Below, in pieces: positions 1 through 6,132 of a DNA stretch of 8,061 bases. The notes beneath the pieces were generated by a model. That model was not told the origin of the DNA. It searched no databases and saw nothing but the letters and a program-made list of their open reading frames with translations. The stretch lies in NCBI GenBank assembly GCA_937877165.1, contig CALEFO010000084.1:1-8061 (forward strand), in the 5' to 3' direction. Position 1 is the first letter of the stretch; every line of letters starts with the position of its first letter. The translations under genes and the position numbers were made by a program. Source of the DNA: an uncultured Lachnospiraceae bacterium. GTDB lineage: Bacteria > Bacillota > Clostridia > Lachnospirales > Lachnospiraceae.

Positions 1-119
1 TCCAGAGAAATGGTGTAGGGATGAATTTCGCAGTAAACCTGATTTTCCCGGACTCTTCTCGCGATCAGCTGCTTGTACTGACCTCCGAAGTCCAGAACAA
101 CGATTAACTCTTTTTCCAT
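1..119 (-). CDS. guaA: GMP synthase (glutamine-hydrolysing), N-terminal fragment
   Basis: GMP synthase converts XMP to GMP in the cytoplasm using ATP and glutamine-derived ammonia. Only the first 39 codons are in the window; the gene runs off the left edge, so it is cut by the window rather than broken. The visible N-terminus has the start of the class I glutamine amidotransferase domain: a hydrophobic strand at residues 5-9, then [16 protein letters not shown] at 10-25, which matches the conserved GuaA opening ([16 protein letters not shown] in many species). The ATG at 119-117 is preceded by GGGGA about seven bases upstream, which supports this start. It follows the NlpC/P60 gene by 78 bases on the same strand. 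The catalytic Cys-His-Glu triad, the ATP-pyrophosphatase domain and the dimerisation domain lie outside the window. Confidence 0.9.
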   Translation of the reverse strand, partial: MEKELIVVLDFGGQYKQLIARRVRENQVYCEIHPYTISL

Positions 120-137
120 AGCTGTTCCCCGCTGTAC

Positions 138-199
138 GAATCTGACCACGCCTTTTCTAAATTTTCACAGACGAGAAGGGCAGGCGCGCCGTCAGACTC
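138..199 (-). repeat. Inverted repeat spanning the hydrolase-guaA gap
   Basis: On the minus strand GAGTCTGAC (199-191) can pair with GTCAGATTC (146-138), nine pairs including one G-U. Inside the 44-base interval a second, imperfect pairing is possible between CCTTCT-like and AGAAAAGG-like stretches. The left arm overlaps the stop codon of the hydrolase gene, and the right arm ends about 20 bases before the guaA start. There is no U-tract, so it does not look like a rho-independent terminator. It could be a leader structure or an mRNA processing site; this rests on complementarity only. Confidence 0.35.
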
Positions 200-1493
200 A
201 GTTGATGATACGTCTTATACATACATACGGCCGATAAGTCGCCGCACTGTACTTGATTCCTGTTGCCGCTGTGCTGGCATGAACAATGGTTCCGTTGCCG
301 ATATACAAAGCCACATGTCCGGGATAGCAAATAATATCTCCCGGCTGTGCATCCGCCAGAGAATCCACCGCAACTCCGGCACTCCGCTGTGCCACATCGG
401 TTCTTCCAATCGAATATCCAAAGTGCGCGTAGACCAGTGAGGTAAAGCCGGAGCAATCCGTACCCTCTGTCAGGCTGTTGCCGCCGTACACATACGGATT
501 TCCTACAAACTGGCAGGCATAATTCGCAACCGACTGCCCTGCCGCACTGCCACCTGAGCTGGAAGTCGACTGAGAGGAGCTTGAAGATGAAGAGGACTCC
601 GAGGAACTGCTCTGCGTCTCCTGGGACGATGCAGCCTCCGAGGAATCGGTGCTCTTGGAGGCATCCTGTGCTGCTTGCCTTGCTGCCTCTTCCGCAGCCT
701 TCCGTGCAGCCGCCTGCCGTTCCTGCTCCGCCCTTGCTGCTTCTGCTTCTACTGCAGCAGAAAGCTCAGCATTCTGTGCCTTCAGCTGTGCTGCAAGCTC
801 CTGTGCCGCAGCTTTGGCCTCTTCAATCTGGGCGCTGACATCCGCGTTCTTTTCCTTCAGCTCATCTACCGTTTGCTGAAGTGCATCCTGCTCTTCCTCC
901 AGACCGCGCTTCGATTCCTCCTGTTCGGACTTCTGCTCCTCCAGCTGCTGTTTCACCTCGGCGACCTTCTTCTGAACCTCCTGATATTCCTCCAGCTTCT
1001 TGCGGTCATAGGAATACAGCTCTTCCGCATAACCGACCTTGTTCAGCATATCCGAGAAGGATGTCGCCTTGATCAGGATCTGCACATATGTGGCATTTCC
1101 CTGTTCATACATATATTTGATGCGCTGCTTCATGGCGTTGTAGCGTTCCTCTTCATCCGCCTTGGCTGCATCATATTCTTTCTGCTTCTCTGCGATCTGG
1201 TCATCCAGCTGGGCAATGGTCTCCTCCAACAGCTGAATGCTGGCCAGATTCTCTACCAGCTGAGCATTCTTCTGCTCCAGCTCTTCGTTGATCTGCTGCT
1301 CCTGATTCTGCAGGGCCTTCGTTTCGCTCTGCGCGGCGTTCAACTGACTCTGTGTGGAATTCGATCTGCGGCGCAGTGAGTCCACGGACGTTGCCAGAAC
1401 ACCGAGCGAAGGTCCTGCTGCCAGAGCTCCTGCCAGAACAACCGGTACAAATGTCCCCGCAAGGAAGTGTTTCACTCTCGTTCGTAAAGTCAT
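198..1493 (-). CDS. Secreted NlpC/P60 peptidoglycan hydrolase with PcsB/CwlO-like coiled coil
   Basis: A 431-residue exported cell-wall hydrolase, predicted to cut peptide stems of peptidoglycan outside the membrane. Residues 1-35 form a signal peptide: basic start (RTRVKH), a hydrophobic core, and likely cleavage after GVLA. Residues about 40-275 are a long Glu/Gln/Ala/Lys-rich coiled coil including the KYMYEQGNATY...SFSDML region typical of PcsB/CwlO-type hydrolases. In that family the coiled coil is often an autoinhibitory segment controlled by FtsEX; applying that here is inference. Residues 279-313 are a serine-dominated linker. Residues 318-431 are the NlpC/P60 domain with catalytic Cys347 in TDCSGF, His393 in PGHVALYIG and a third polar residue His405 in IVHAST, so it appears intact. 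An upstream in-frame ATG at 1538 would add 15 residues but has no ribosome binding site and would put charged residues before the signal peptide. The chosen ATG has AGGA about 12 bases upstream, a rather long spacing. It lies 98 bases after asnS on the same strand. Confidence 0.9.
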   Translation of the reverse strand: MTLRTRVKHFLAGTFVPVVLAGALAAGPSLGVLATSVDSLRRRSNSTQSQLNAAQSETKALQNQEQQINEELEQKNAQLVENLASIQLLEETIAQLDDQIAEKQKEYDAAKADEEERYNAMKQRIKYMYEQGNATYVQILIKATSFSDMLNKVGYAEELYSYDRKKLEEYQEVQKKVAEVKQQLEEQKSEQEESKRGLEEEQDALQQTVDELKEKNADVSAQIEEAKAAAQELAAQLKAQNAELSAAVEAEAARAEQERQAAARKAAEEAARQAAQDASKSTDSSEAASSQETQSSSSESSSSSSSSQSTSSSGGSAAGQSVANYACQFVGNPYVYGGNSLTEGTDCSGFTSLVYAHFGYSIGRTDVAQRSAGVAVDSLADAQPGDIICYPGHVALYIGNGTIVHASTAATGIKYSAATYRPYVCIRRIIN

Positions 1494-1591
1494 ATATTCA
1501 TCTTTTCCTGCCTGACCGCTGCTTACCTGCGGCAGCATGCAGAGAAATCTGTGAAAACGGATTCCCCTGGTGATCCATCAGAAGAATGCAA

Positions 1592-2995
1592 TTACAGCTC
1601 GCAGTTTCCAACGGTTCTCGGGAAAGGAAGAACATCACGGATGTTCTCCATTCCGGTCAGGTACATGATGGCACGCTCAAAGCCAAGGCCGAAGCCCGCA
1701 TGACGGACAGAGCCGTAACGGCGAAGATCCAGATAAAACTGATACTGGCTCTTATCCATCTTCAGCTCATCCATCCGGTTCTCCAAAATGGCAAGATCAT
1801 CCTCTCTCTGGGAACCACCGATGATCTCGCCGATTCCGGGTACCAGGCAGTCACAGGCCGCAACCGTCTTTCCGTCCGGATTCAGCTTCATATAGAACGC
1901 CTTGATTTCCTTCGGATAATCTGTAACAAAAACAGGGCGCTTGAATTCCTTCTCTGTCAGGAAGCGCTCATGCTCCGTCTGAAGATCGCAGCCCCAAAAT
2001 ACCTTGTTCTCGAATTCGTCGTTGTGCTGCTCCAGAATCTTGACCGCCTCGGTATAGGTAATCCGGCCAAAATCGGAGGAAGCCACATGCTCCAGTCTCT
2101 CCAGAAGCCCCTTATCCACAAACTGGTTGAAGAAGGCCATCTCATCGGGAGCGTTTTCCATCACATAGCGGATGATATATTTGAGCATTGCCTCTGCAAG
2201 CTCCATGTCATCCTCCAGATCCGCAAAGCAGATTTCCGGCTCGATCATCCAGAACTCCGCCGCATGACGTGTAGTGTTGGAGTTCTCTGCGCGGAAGGTC
2301 GGTCCGAACGTATAAACATTACGGAATGCAAAGGCATAGGTCTCTACATCCAGCTGTCCGGATACCGTCAGGTTCGTAGGCTTGCCGAAGAAATCCTGTG
2401 AATAATCAACCGTACCGTCCTCTTTCTTCGGCAGGTTGTTCAGATCCAGGGTTGTCACCTGGAACATCTCGCCGGCGCCTTCTGCATCACTTCCGGTGAT
2501 CTCCGGTGCGTGAACATAGACGAAATCTCTTTCCTGGAAAAATTTGTGAATGGCGTACGCCGCAAGAGAGCGGACACGCATCACCGCCTCAAAGGTATTC
2601 GTGCGGACACGAAGGTGCGGCATCGTGCGAAGATATTCAAAGGTGTGACGCTTCTTCTGCAGCGGATAATCCGATGTGGATTCTCCCTCTACCTCTGCGC
2701 GCTCCACCTGCATTTCCAGAGGCTGCTTCGCCTCCGGCGTTGCAACGATCTTGCCGGTTGCGATGATGGCAGCACTGATGTTGAGCTTTGCCAGCTTGGA
2801 AAAGTCCTCAATATCCGAAGAATAAACCAGCTGCAGATTTTTGAAGCAGGAGCCGTCGTCCAGTGCAATGAATCCGATGCTCTTGGAATCGCGGTTGGAT
2901 TTGATCCATCCTGCGACGGTAACTTCCTGATCATAATACTTCTCAGGTTCTGCAAAAATATCTCTGACATCCACCAGCTTATAGGTATCTCTCAT
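1592..2995 (-). CDS. asnS: Asparagine--tRNA ligase
   Basis: A class IIb aminoacyl-tRNA synthetase of 467 residues, the usual bacterial AsnRS length. It charges tRNA-Asn with asparagine in the cytoplasm. An OB-fold anticodon-binding domain occupies roughly residues 23-103 ([18 protein letters not shown]). The catalytic core follows, with motif 1 around Pro164 (HAPEITGSD), motif 2 as [15 protein letters not shown] at 234-248 with ATP-binding Arg235, and motif 3 as GFGLGFER at 434-441 with the invariant Arg441. The [14 protein letters not shown] stretch at 202-215 and the absence of the large AspRS insertion separate it from aspartyl enzymes. The ATG at 2995 has an excellent AGGAGG five bases upstream. 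It begins 90 bases after the foldase gene with no visible promoter between them, so it may be co-transcribed. The leader lacks the T-box consensus (no AGGGTGGNACCGCG-like stretch), so tRNA-sensing control is not evident. Confidence 0.97.
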   Translation of the reverse strand: MRDTYKLVDVRDIFAEPEKYYDQEVTVAGWIKSNRDSKSIGFIALDDGSCFKNLQLVYSSDIEDFSKLAKLNISAAIIATGKIVATPEAKQPLEMQVERAEVEGESTSDYPLQKKRHTFEYLRTMPHLRVRTNTFEAVMRVRSLAAYAIHKFFQERDFVYVHAPEITGSDAEGAGEMFQVTTLDLNNLPKKEDGTVDYSQDFFGKPTNLTVSGQLDVETYAFAFRNVYTFGPTFRAENSNTTRHAAEFWMIEPEICFADLEDDMELAEAMLKYIIRYVMENAPDEMAFFNQFVDKGLLERLEHVASSDFGRITYTEAVKILEQHNDEFENKVFWGCDLQTEHERFLTEKEFKRPVFVTDYPKEIKAFYMKLNPDGKTVAACDCLVPGIGEIIGGSQREDDLAILENRMDELKMDKSQYQFYLDLRRYGSVRHAGFGLGFERAIMYLTGMENIRDVLPFPRTVGNCEL

Positions 2996-3013
2996 GCCAT
3001 CCTCCTATCCGAT

Positions 3014-3028
3014 CAGGAATCCTTCCTG
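3014..3028 (-). repeat. Small hairpin just upstream of the asnS ribosome binding site
   Basis: On the minus strand CAGGAA (3028-3023) and TTCCTG (3019-3014) form a perfect six-pair stem with a three-base loop, ending about ten bases before the AGGAGG of asnS. It leaves the ribosome binding site free. One arm itself contains AGGAAGGA, so it could act as a standby or decoy purine tract. Function is not demonstrated. Confidence 0.4.
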
Positions 3029-3039
3029 TCTGTCTCGAT

Positions 3040-3075
3040 CTGTGTGCCAGGACCGGATCCGGTCCTGGCACGCAG
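3040..3075. repeat. Perfect 28-base palindrome between the foldase gene and asnS
   Basis: Bases 3044-3071 are fully self-complementary around a central GGATCC (pair positions sum to 6115), and pairing resumes for three more pairs (3040-3042 with 3073-3075) beyond a single mismatch. As RNA it would be a very stable GC-rich hairpin with a minimal loop. It starts 14 bases after the stop codon of the lipoprotein foldase, the usual place for a 3'-end hairpin. Neither strand has a T-run after it, so it is not a canonical rho-independent terminator. An attenuator, an RNase-blocking 3' stabiliser or a protein-binding site are alternatives. Confidence 0.7.
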
Positions 3076-3085
3076 CAATCATTAC

Positions 3086-4318
3086 TTACTGTGCATCTGT
3101 CTCAGAAGCATCTGTCGATGCAGATTCCACAGATGTGTCTGCCGCCGCATCCTCTGTGGAAGCGTCCGCCGCACTGCTGTCCGAAGCGTCCGCCGATGCA
3201 TCCTCCGTAGAAGCGTCTGCAGCACTGTCCTCCGTACTGTCGGAGGAAGGTTCCGTAACTACAGCGCTCTTCTGCAGGAATTCCAGAACATTCTGAAGCA
3301 TCATGGACTCACGAACCGACTCTGCATCCTCGGACTTCTTGAACTCATCCACGCTGCTGTAGCCCGCCTGAGCTGCATAGTTGGAAAGCTGTGTGTTGAA
3401 CTCGCTGCGGGAAGGATTCAGATCTTCCTTGTCCGCAATGACCTTCATGACCAGAAGCTCCTTGGCAGAATCCGTCGCGTTGTCCGTAATGATCTGCTCC
3501 GGATTGTCCTCATCCGCATTCATAAAGGTGGTCAGGAAATCATCCAGCTCCATGCCGTACTGCTGCGCATACTTGTTATAATATGTCTTCATGGATTCTG
3601 AAAGGCGGTCCACCATCTCCTTCGGAGGATCCTGCTTGAAGGTACTGTTCTCAACTACGTACTGCGCGATCTTGCTCTGTACATTGCTGTCATAGGTGCT
3701 CTGTGCCTGCTGCATCAGCTGCTGACGGACGTAATCCTTATACTCGTCCACCGTAGAAACGCCGCTGATATTCTGTCCCGCAACCCAGTCATCTGTAAGC
3801 TCCGGAACAACCTTCTGCTGGATCTTGTTGATTTTTACCTTGAAAACAACAGCCTGCCCGGCAAGGTCCTCATTCTGCTTGTAGTCATCAGGGAACTTCA
3901 GGTTCAGCGTAACCTCCTCGCCGACCTTATGCCCCTTCAGTCCGTCCTCGAATCCGTCAATGAAAGTGCCGGAACCAATCGTCAGATCATACCCGGTTGC
4001 GCTTCCACCGTCGAATTCCTCCCCGTCCTTGGTTCCCGTGTAATCGATGTTAACGATATCCCCATCCTCTACATCATCGCGGTCCGTCACTTCCTCATTG
4101 GTGGCCGAGTTATTCAGCTGATACTGAACCATATACTCCACATAGGAATCCGATACTGAAGGAGCTGCCTCCTCCACGGGGATTGCACTATAGTCACAGG
4201 GCTCCGCATAATTCGATGCCTTCAGGCCGCTAAGGTAAGCCGCATTGTTCGAAGCGCAGCCTGCCAGAGAGATCGTAAGTACAACCGCTGCTGCAGCTGC
4301 AAGTATTCTTTTCTTCAT
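3086..4318 (-). CDS. Lipoprotein FKBP-type peptidyl-prolyl isomerase, trigger-factor-like
   Basis: A 410-residue exported lipoprotein probably acting as a prolyl isomerase/chaperone on the outer face of the membrane. Residues 1-21 are a lipoprotein signal peptide (MKKR, hydrophobic stretch, lipobox L18-A19-G20-C21, lipidated at Cys21). Residues about 86-167 form an FKBP domain: DGDIVNIDYTGTKDGEEFDG, then TFIDGFEDGLKGHKVGEE and a closing VFKVKINKI strand. Residues about 170-350 are a helical segment resembling the substrate-cradling C-domain of trigger factor. Domain order therefore matches trigger factor, but a lipid anchor replaces the ribosome-binding N-domain. Residues 353-410 are an acidic Ser/Ala/Asp/Thr/Glu tail with internal repeats, probably disordered. 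The ATG at 4318 has AAGGA ten bases upstream. Its upstream region is shared with a divergent plus-strand gene; asnS lies 90 bases downstream. PrsA-type foldases have a different (parvulin) isomerase domain, so prsA is not an appropriate name. Confidence 0.9.
   Translation of the reverse strand: MKKRILAAAAAVVLTISLAGCASNNAAYLSGLKASNYAEPCDYSAIPVEEAAPSVSDSYVEYMVQYQLNNSATNEEVTDRDDVEDGDIVNIDYTGTKDGEEFDGGSATGYDLTIGSGTFIDGFEDGLKGHKVGEEVTLNLKFPDDYKQNEDLAGQAVVFKVKINKIQQKVVPELTDDWVAGQNISGVSTVDEYKDYVRQQLMQQAQSTYDSNVQSKIAQYVVENSTFKQDPPKEMVDRLSESMKTYYNKYAQQYGMELDDFLTTFMNADEDNPEQIITDNATDSAKELLVMKVIADKEDLNPSRSEFNTQLSNYAAQAGYSSVDEFKKSEDAESVRESMMLQNVLEFLQKSAVVTEPSSDSTEDSAADASTEDASADASDSSAADASTEDAAADTSVESASTDASETDAQ
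3147..3227. repeat. Imperfect direct repeat in the foldase C-terminal tail
   Basis: The 30-base units 3147-3176 and 3198-3227 differ at only four positions and are offset by 51 bases (17 codons). They encode the repeated SAADASTEDA-type segments of the acidic tail, so the tail probably grew by in-frame duplication. Length variation between strains would be expected. Confidence 0.75.
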
Positions 4319-4387
4319 ATAATTTCATTCCTTTCCCAGAAGACCCAGGATTTTGAGCAAATCATTCCCAAGTCCATAGTAGATTAC

Positions 4388-4416
4388 AGTTTAGCACAAC
4401 GGAAAGGGCCATAAAA
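4388..4416 (-). promoter_or_regulatory. Candidate promoter for the foldase gene
   Basis: On the minus strand TGCTAAACT (4396-4388) resembles an extended -10 element (TGnTAnnnT). Only weak T-rich sequence (TTTTAT, 4416-4411) lies at -35 spacing. A start near 4381 would give a leader of about 60 bases. The lack of a good -35 box keeps this tentative. Confidence 0.3.
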
Positions 4417-4426
4417 GTCTTTTTTC

Positions 4427-4456
4427 TTGCTCCTGCGGCATGCCAGGTGTTACAAT
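4427..4456 (+). promoter_or_regulatory. Extended -10 promoter of the unknown membrane protein gene
   Basis: TTGCTC (4427-4432) and TACAAT (4451-4456) are separated by 18 bases, and TG at 4448-4449 sits one base ahead of the -10, giving the extended form TGTTACAAT. Transcription would start near 4463, about 30 bases before the GTG start. Five of six bases match the -10 consensus and four of six the -35. Confidence 0.6.
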
Positions 4457-4478
4457 TGCTTTAGTTATCCACAGTTTC

Positions 4479-4484
4479 AGGAGG
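4479..4484 (+). promoter_or_regulatory. Ribosome binding site that fixes a GTG start
   Basis: A perfect AGGAGG lies eight bases before GTG at 4493. The upstream in-frame ATG at 4427 falls inside the predicted -35 box and would be untranscribed, so GTG is the better start. Confidence 0.85.
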
Positions 4485-4492
4485 AATATCTT

Positions 4493-4978
4493 GTGAGCAC
4501 ATCACTTATCATCACCCTTATTGTTATTGCCGTAATTATCGCTGCACTTGTCGGCCTCTATTTTCTCGGCAAGAGGATGCAGAAGAAGCAGGAGCAGCAG
4601 CAGGAGGCCGTTCAGGCATCCAAGCAGCCGGTCACCATGCTGGTTATCGACAAGAAGAAAATGCGCATCAAGGAGGCCGGTCTTCCGCAGGCAGTCGTTG
4701 ATTCCACACCGAAGTATCTGCGCCGCGCGAAGCTCCCGATCGTCAAGGCCAAGGTCGGCCCCCAGATCATGAACCTCGTCGCCGATGACAAGATCTATGA
4801 CGATATCCCGGTCAAGAAGCAGGTCCGCGCGATGGTAAGCGGAATCTATATTGTAGAAGTGAAGGGCGTGCACGGGCAGAAGCTCGAGAAGCCGCAACCG
4901 AAGAAGAAACACCTCATCGGCCGTTTCATGGACAAGGTCCGCGAGATCGGAAGCGCCGGTCCTTCCAAGAAGTCTTGA
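4493..4978 (+). CDS. Conserved-looking single-pass membrane protein of unknown function
   Basis: A 161-residue protein whose family I cannot name. Residues about 4-25 (SLIITLIVIAVIIAALVGLYFLG) are a strong transmembrane segment at the extreme N-terminus with little before it. The charged KRMQKKQ that follows suggests the rest faces the cytoplasm by the positive-inside rule. Residues 28-45 are a Gln/Glu/Lys-rich stalk. Residues 46-125 look like a small folded domain with alternating strands (VTMLVIDKKKMRIKEAGLP, YLRRAKLPIVKAKVG, VRAMVSGIYIVEVKGV). The C-terminus (130-161) is Lys-rich with an amphipathic helix. GTG was chosen because of its perfect AGGAGG and the promoter position. The gene is a single unit, divergent from the foldase cluster and convergent with ispE. 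Codon choice (GTC, CTC, AAG, GAC-rich) suggests good expression. It could be a membrane-anchored adaptor or structural protein, but no catalytic motif is visible. Confidence 0.85.
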   Translation: MSTSLIITLIVIAVIIAALVGLYFLGKRMQKKQEQQQEAVQASKQPVTMLVIDKKKMRIKEAGLPQAVVDSTPKYLRRAKLPIVKAKVGPQIMNLVADDKIYDDIPVKKQVRAMVSGIYIVEVKGVHGQKLEKPQPKKKHLIGRFMDKVREIGSAGPSKKS

Positions 4979-5040
4979 TTACACCCGTTTGTTACCTGCA
5001 GCGAGCCTTTCGAATCGTTTCCCGGAGGATTGTTTTTCAA

Positions 5041-5109
5041 ATGTCTGACACCGATCCTGTCAGCAAAGCTCCTGAACCATTGATTCTCAATGATTCAGGA
5101 GCTTTTTGA
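5041..5109 (+). CDS. Possible 22-codon small ORF overlapping the terminator
   Basis: An ATG at 5041 follows GGAGG (5024-5028) by 12 bases and opens a 22-residue frame (MSDTDPVSKAPEPLIL...) that ends in TGA at 5107-5109, immediately at the end of the terminator T-run. Its second half is the terminator hairpin itself, so the stop would lie at or beyond the transcript end. Probably a chance frame; listed because it has a purine-rich tract upstream. Confidence 0.12.
   Translation: MSDTDPVSKAPEPLILNDSGAF
5065..5107 (+). terminator. Rho-independent terminator, possibly bidirectional
   Basis: AAAGCTCCTGAA (5065-5076) pairs perfectly with TTCAGGAGCTTT (5094-5105). After one mismatch the stem continues for six more pairs to a three-base loop, and a run of five T ends at 5107. 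It lies 86 bases after the stop of the unknown membrane protein gene. On the minus strand it sits about 55 bases past ispE but is followed by only three T, so it would be weaker in that direction. A separate small hairpin (CTGACA/TGTCAG, 5045-5063) lies just ahead of it. Confidence 0.85.
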
Positions 5110-5160
5110 TTGCCTGCAGGCAAATATTCTTCCCGGGTTCTTTCCGCAGAATCGGCCACA

Positions 5161-6033
5161 TTAGTGAAACTTCGTAAGAAACTTCTGGAAATTCCGAAAC
5201 TCTTCTTTCTCTTCCAGCTGTGCAAACGCTTCTCTGGCCGTTTCCTTGTCCTGATATACAGCGAATACCGTAGGACCGGAGCCTGTCATGATGCTCCCCA
5301 GCGCCCCGCGGTCCAGGAAAAACTGCTCCAGTCTTCCGATGATAGGATATGCTGCACCGGTTTTCTGTTCAAGGACATTGCCGAACAGACCGCACATTTT
5401 CCCAAGGTTTCCTTCACGGATGGCCTGTACCATACCATCCACATCCGGATGACGGAGTTCCTCCTCCGGGATGCTGTCATATTCCCGATAGACCCAGGCC
5501 GTGGAGACATCAAGGTCCGGCTTGCAGACAAGGAGAGTATTCTCCGGCGGCGCAGGAAGCTTCGTCAGCACCTCTCCAATTCCTTCGGAAAGCTGGGTTC
5601 CGCCCGCAATGCAGTAAGGGATATCTGCGCCAAGCGGAAGCGCCAGCTCCTGGAGCTTTTCATCCGGAACTTCCAGTCCGTACATCTTCCGCAAAAGACG
5701 AAATACCGCTGCCGCATCCGCGCTGCCGCCCGCCATACCGGCAGCAATCGGAATTTTTTTGTCAAGATGAATCCGGACACCCTTGGTCAGGCCGAATTCC
5801 CGGCGCATCACATTTGCCGCCCGCCATACCAGATTGGACGGTCCGGACGGTATTTTCCCGCTGTCCGTCGTCAGCTCAATTTCCTCTCCCGGTATCTCCG
5901 AAATCGTCACCGTATCGTAAATATCCACGGTCTGCATTACCATCCGCACCAGATGATACCCGTCTTCCCGCTTTCCGATTACGTCCAGATCCAGGTTGAT
6001 CTTTCCGTATGCTTTTTCTGTAAATTCACTCAT
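5161..6033 (-). CDS. ispE: 4-diphosphocytidyl-2-C-methyl-D-erythritol kinase
   Basis: IspE phosphorylates CDP-methylerythritol with ATP, the fourth step of the non-mevalonate route to isopentenyl diphosphate. It is a cytoplasmic GHMP-family kinase. The 290-residue product has the usual family length. Near the N-terminus KAYGKINLDLDV carries the conserved substrate-site Lys11. The ATP-binding glycine-rich loop is PIAAGMAGGSADAAA at 95-109, and LGADIPYC holds the catalytic Asp137. The GHMP C-terminal motif is MTGSGPTVFAVY at 249-260. An in-frame ATG 15 bases upstream (6048) would add MRRAG. The ATG at 6033 is preferred because GGAG lies seven bases before it and family members start close to this point. 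It follows pyrD by 99 bases on the same strand, so co-transcription is possible but not certain. The terminator at 5065-5107 lies downstream. Confidence 0.96.
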   Translation of the reverse strand: MSEFTEKAYGKINLDLDVIGKREDGYHLVRMVMQTVDIYDTVTISEIPGEEIELTTDSGKIPSGPSNLVWRAANVMRREFGLTKGVRIHLDKKIPIAAGMAGGSADAAAVFRLLRKMYGLEVPDEKLQELALPLGADIPYCIAGGTQLSEGIGEVLTKLPAPPENTLLVCKPDLDVSTAWVYREYDSIPEEELRHPDVDGMVQAIREGNLGKMCGLFGNVLEQKTGAAYPIIGRLEQFFLDRGALGSIMTGSGPTVFAVYQDKETAREAFAQLEEKEEFRNFQKFLTKFH

Positions 6034-6070
6034 CCCTGCTCTCCGCATCCCTGCGCTGTATTTCCCGCAC

Positions 6071-6099
6071 GCCGGTTTTCATGTGAAAGGGTCTCCGGC
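6071..6099 (-). repeat. Weak hairpin in the pyrD-ispE gap
   Basis: GCCGG (6099-6095 on the minus strand) can pair with CCGGC (6075-6071), enclosing a second short stem TTTC/GAAA. No T-run follows. The rest of the 99-base gap shows no convincing promoter or terminator, so read-through from pyrD into ispE is plausible. Confidence 0.25.
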
Positions 6100-6132
6100 A
6101 GCCCAATACGCTTTGCGGCATCTGGACTGCTT

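Noticed and set aside
120..197. Purine riboswitch ahead of guaA
   Set aside because: The gap is only 78 bases and lacks the conserved three-way junction sequence elements.
675..1379. 234-codon Leu-rich plus-strand open frame that looks like a membrane protein
   Set aside because: The leucines come from the reverse complement of CAG/GAG codons of the coiled coil in the hydrolase gene.
1494..1538. Upstream ATG (1538) for the hydrolase gene
   Set aside because: No ribosome binding site before it, and it would bury the signal peptide behind 15 polar residues.
1586..2401. 271-codon plus-strand open frame antisense to asnS
   Set aside because: asnS on the other strand has all class II synthetase motifs over its full length, so this frame is a shadow.
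2996..3085. T-box riboswitch ahead of asnS
   Set aside because: No AGGGTGGNACCGCG-like core, no specifier stem and no terminator with a U-tract in the 90-base gap.
3147..3227. CRISPR-like repeats
   Set aside because: Only two imperfect units, both in frame inside the coding sequence of the foldase tail, with no unique spacers.
2510..3601. 363-codon plus-strand open frame across asnS and the foldase gene
   Set aside because: It spans the end of one real gene, an intergenic palindrome and the start of another, and the product is Cys/Arg/Leu-rich and repetitive.
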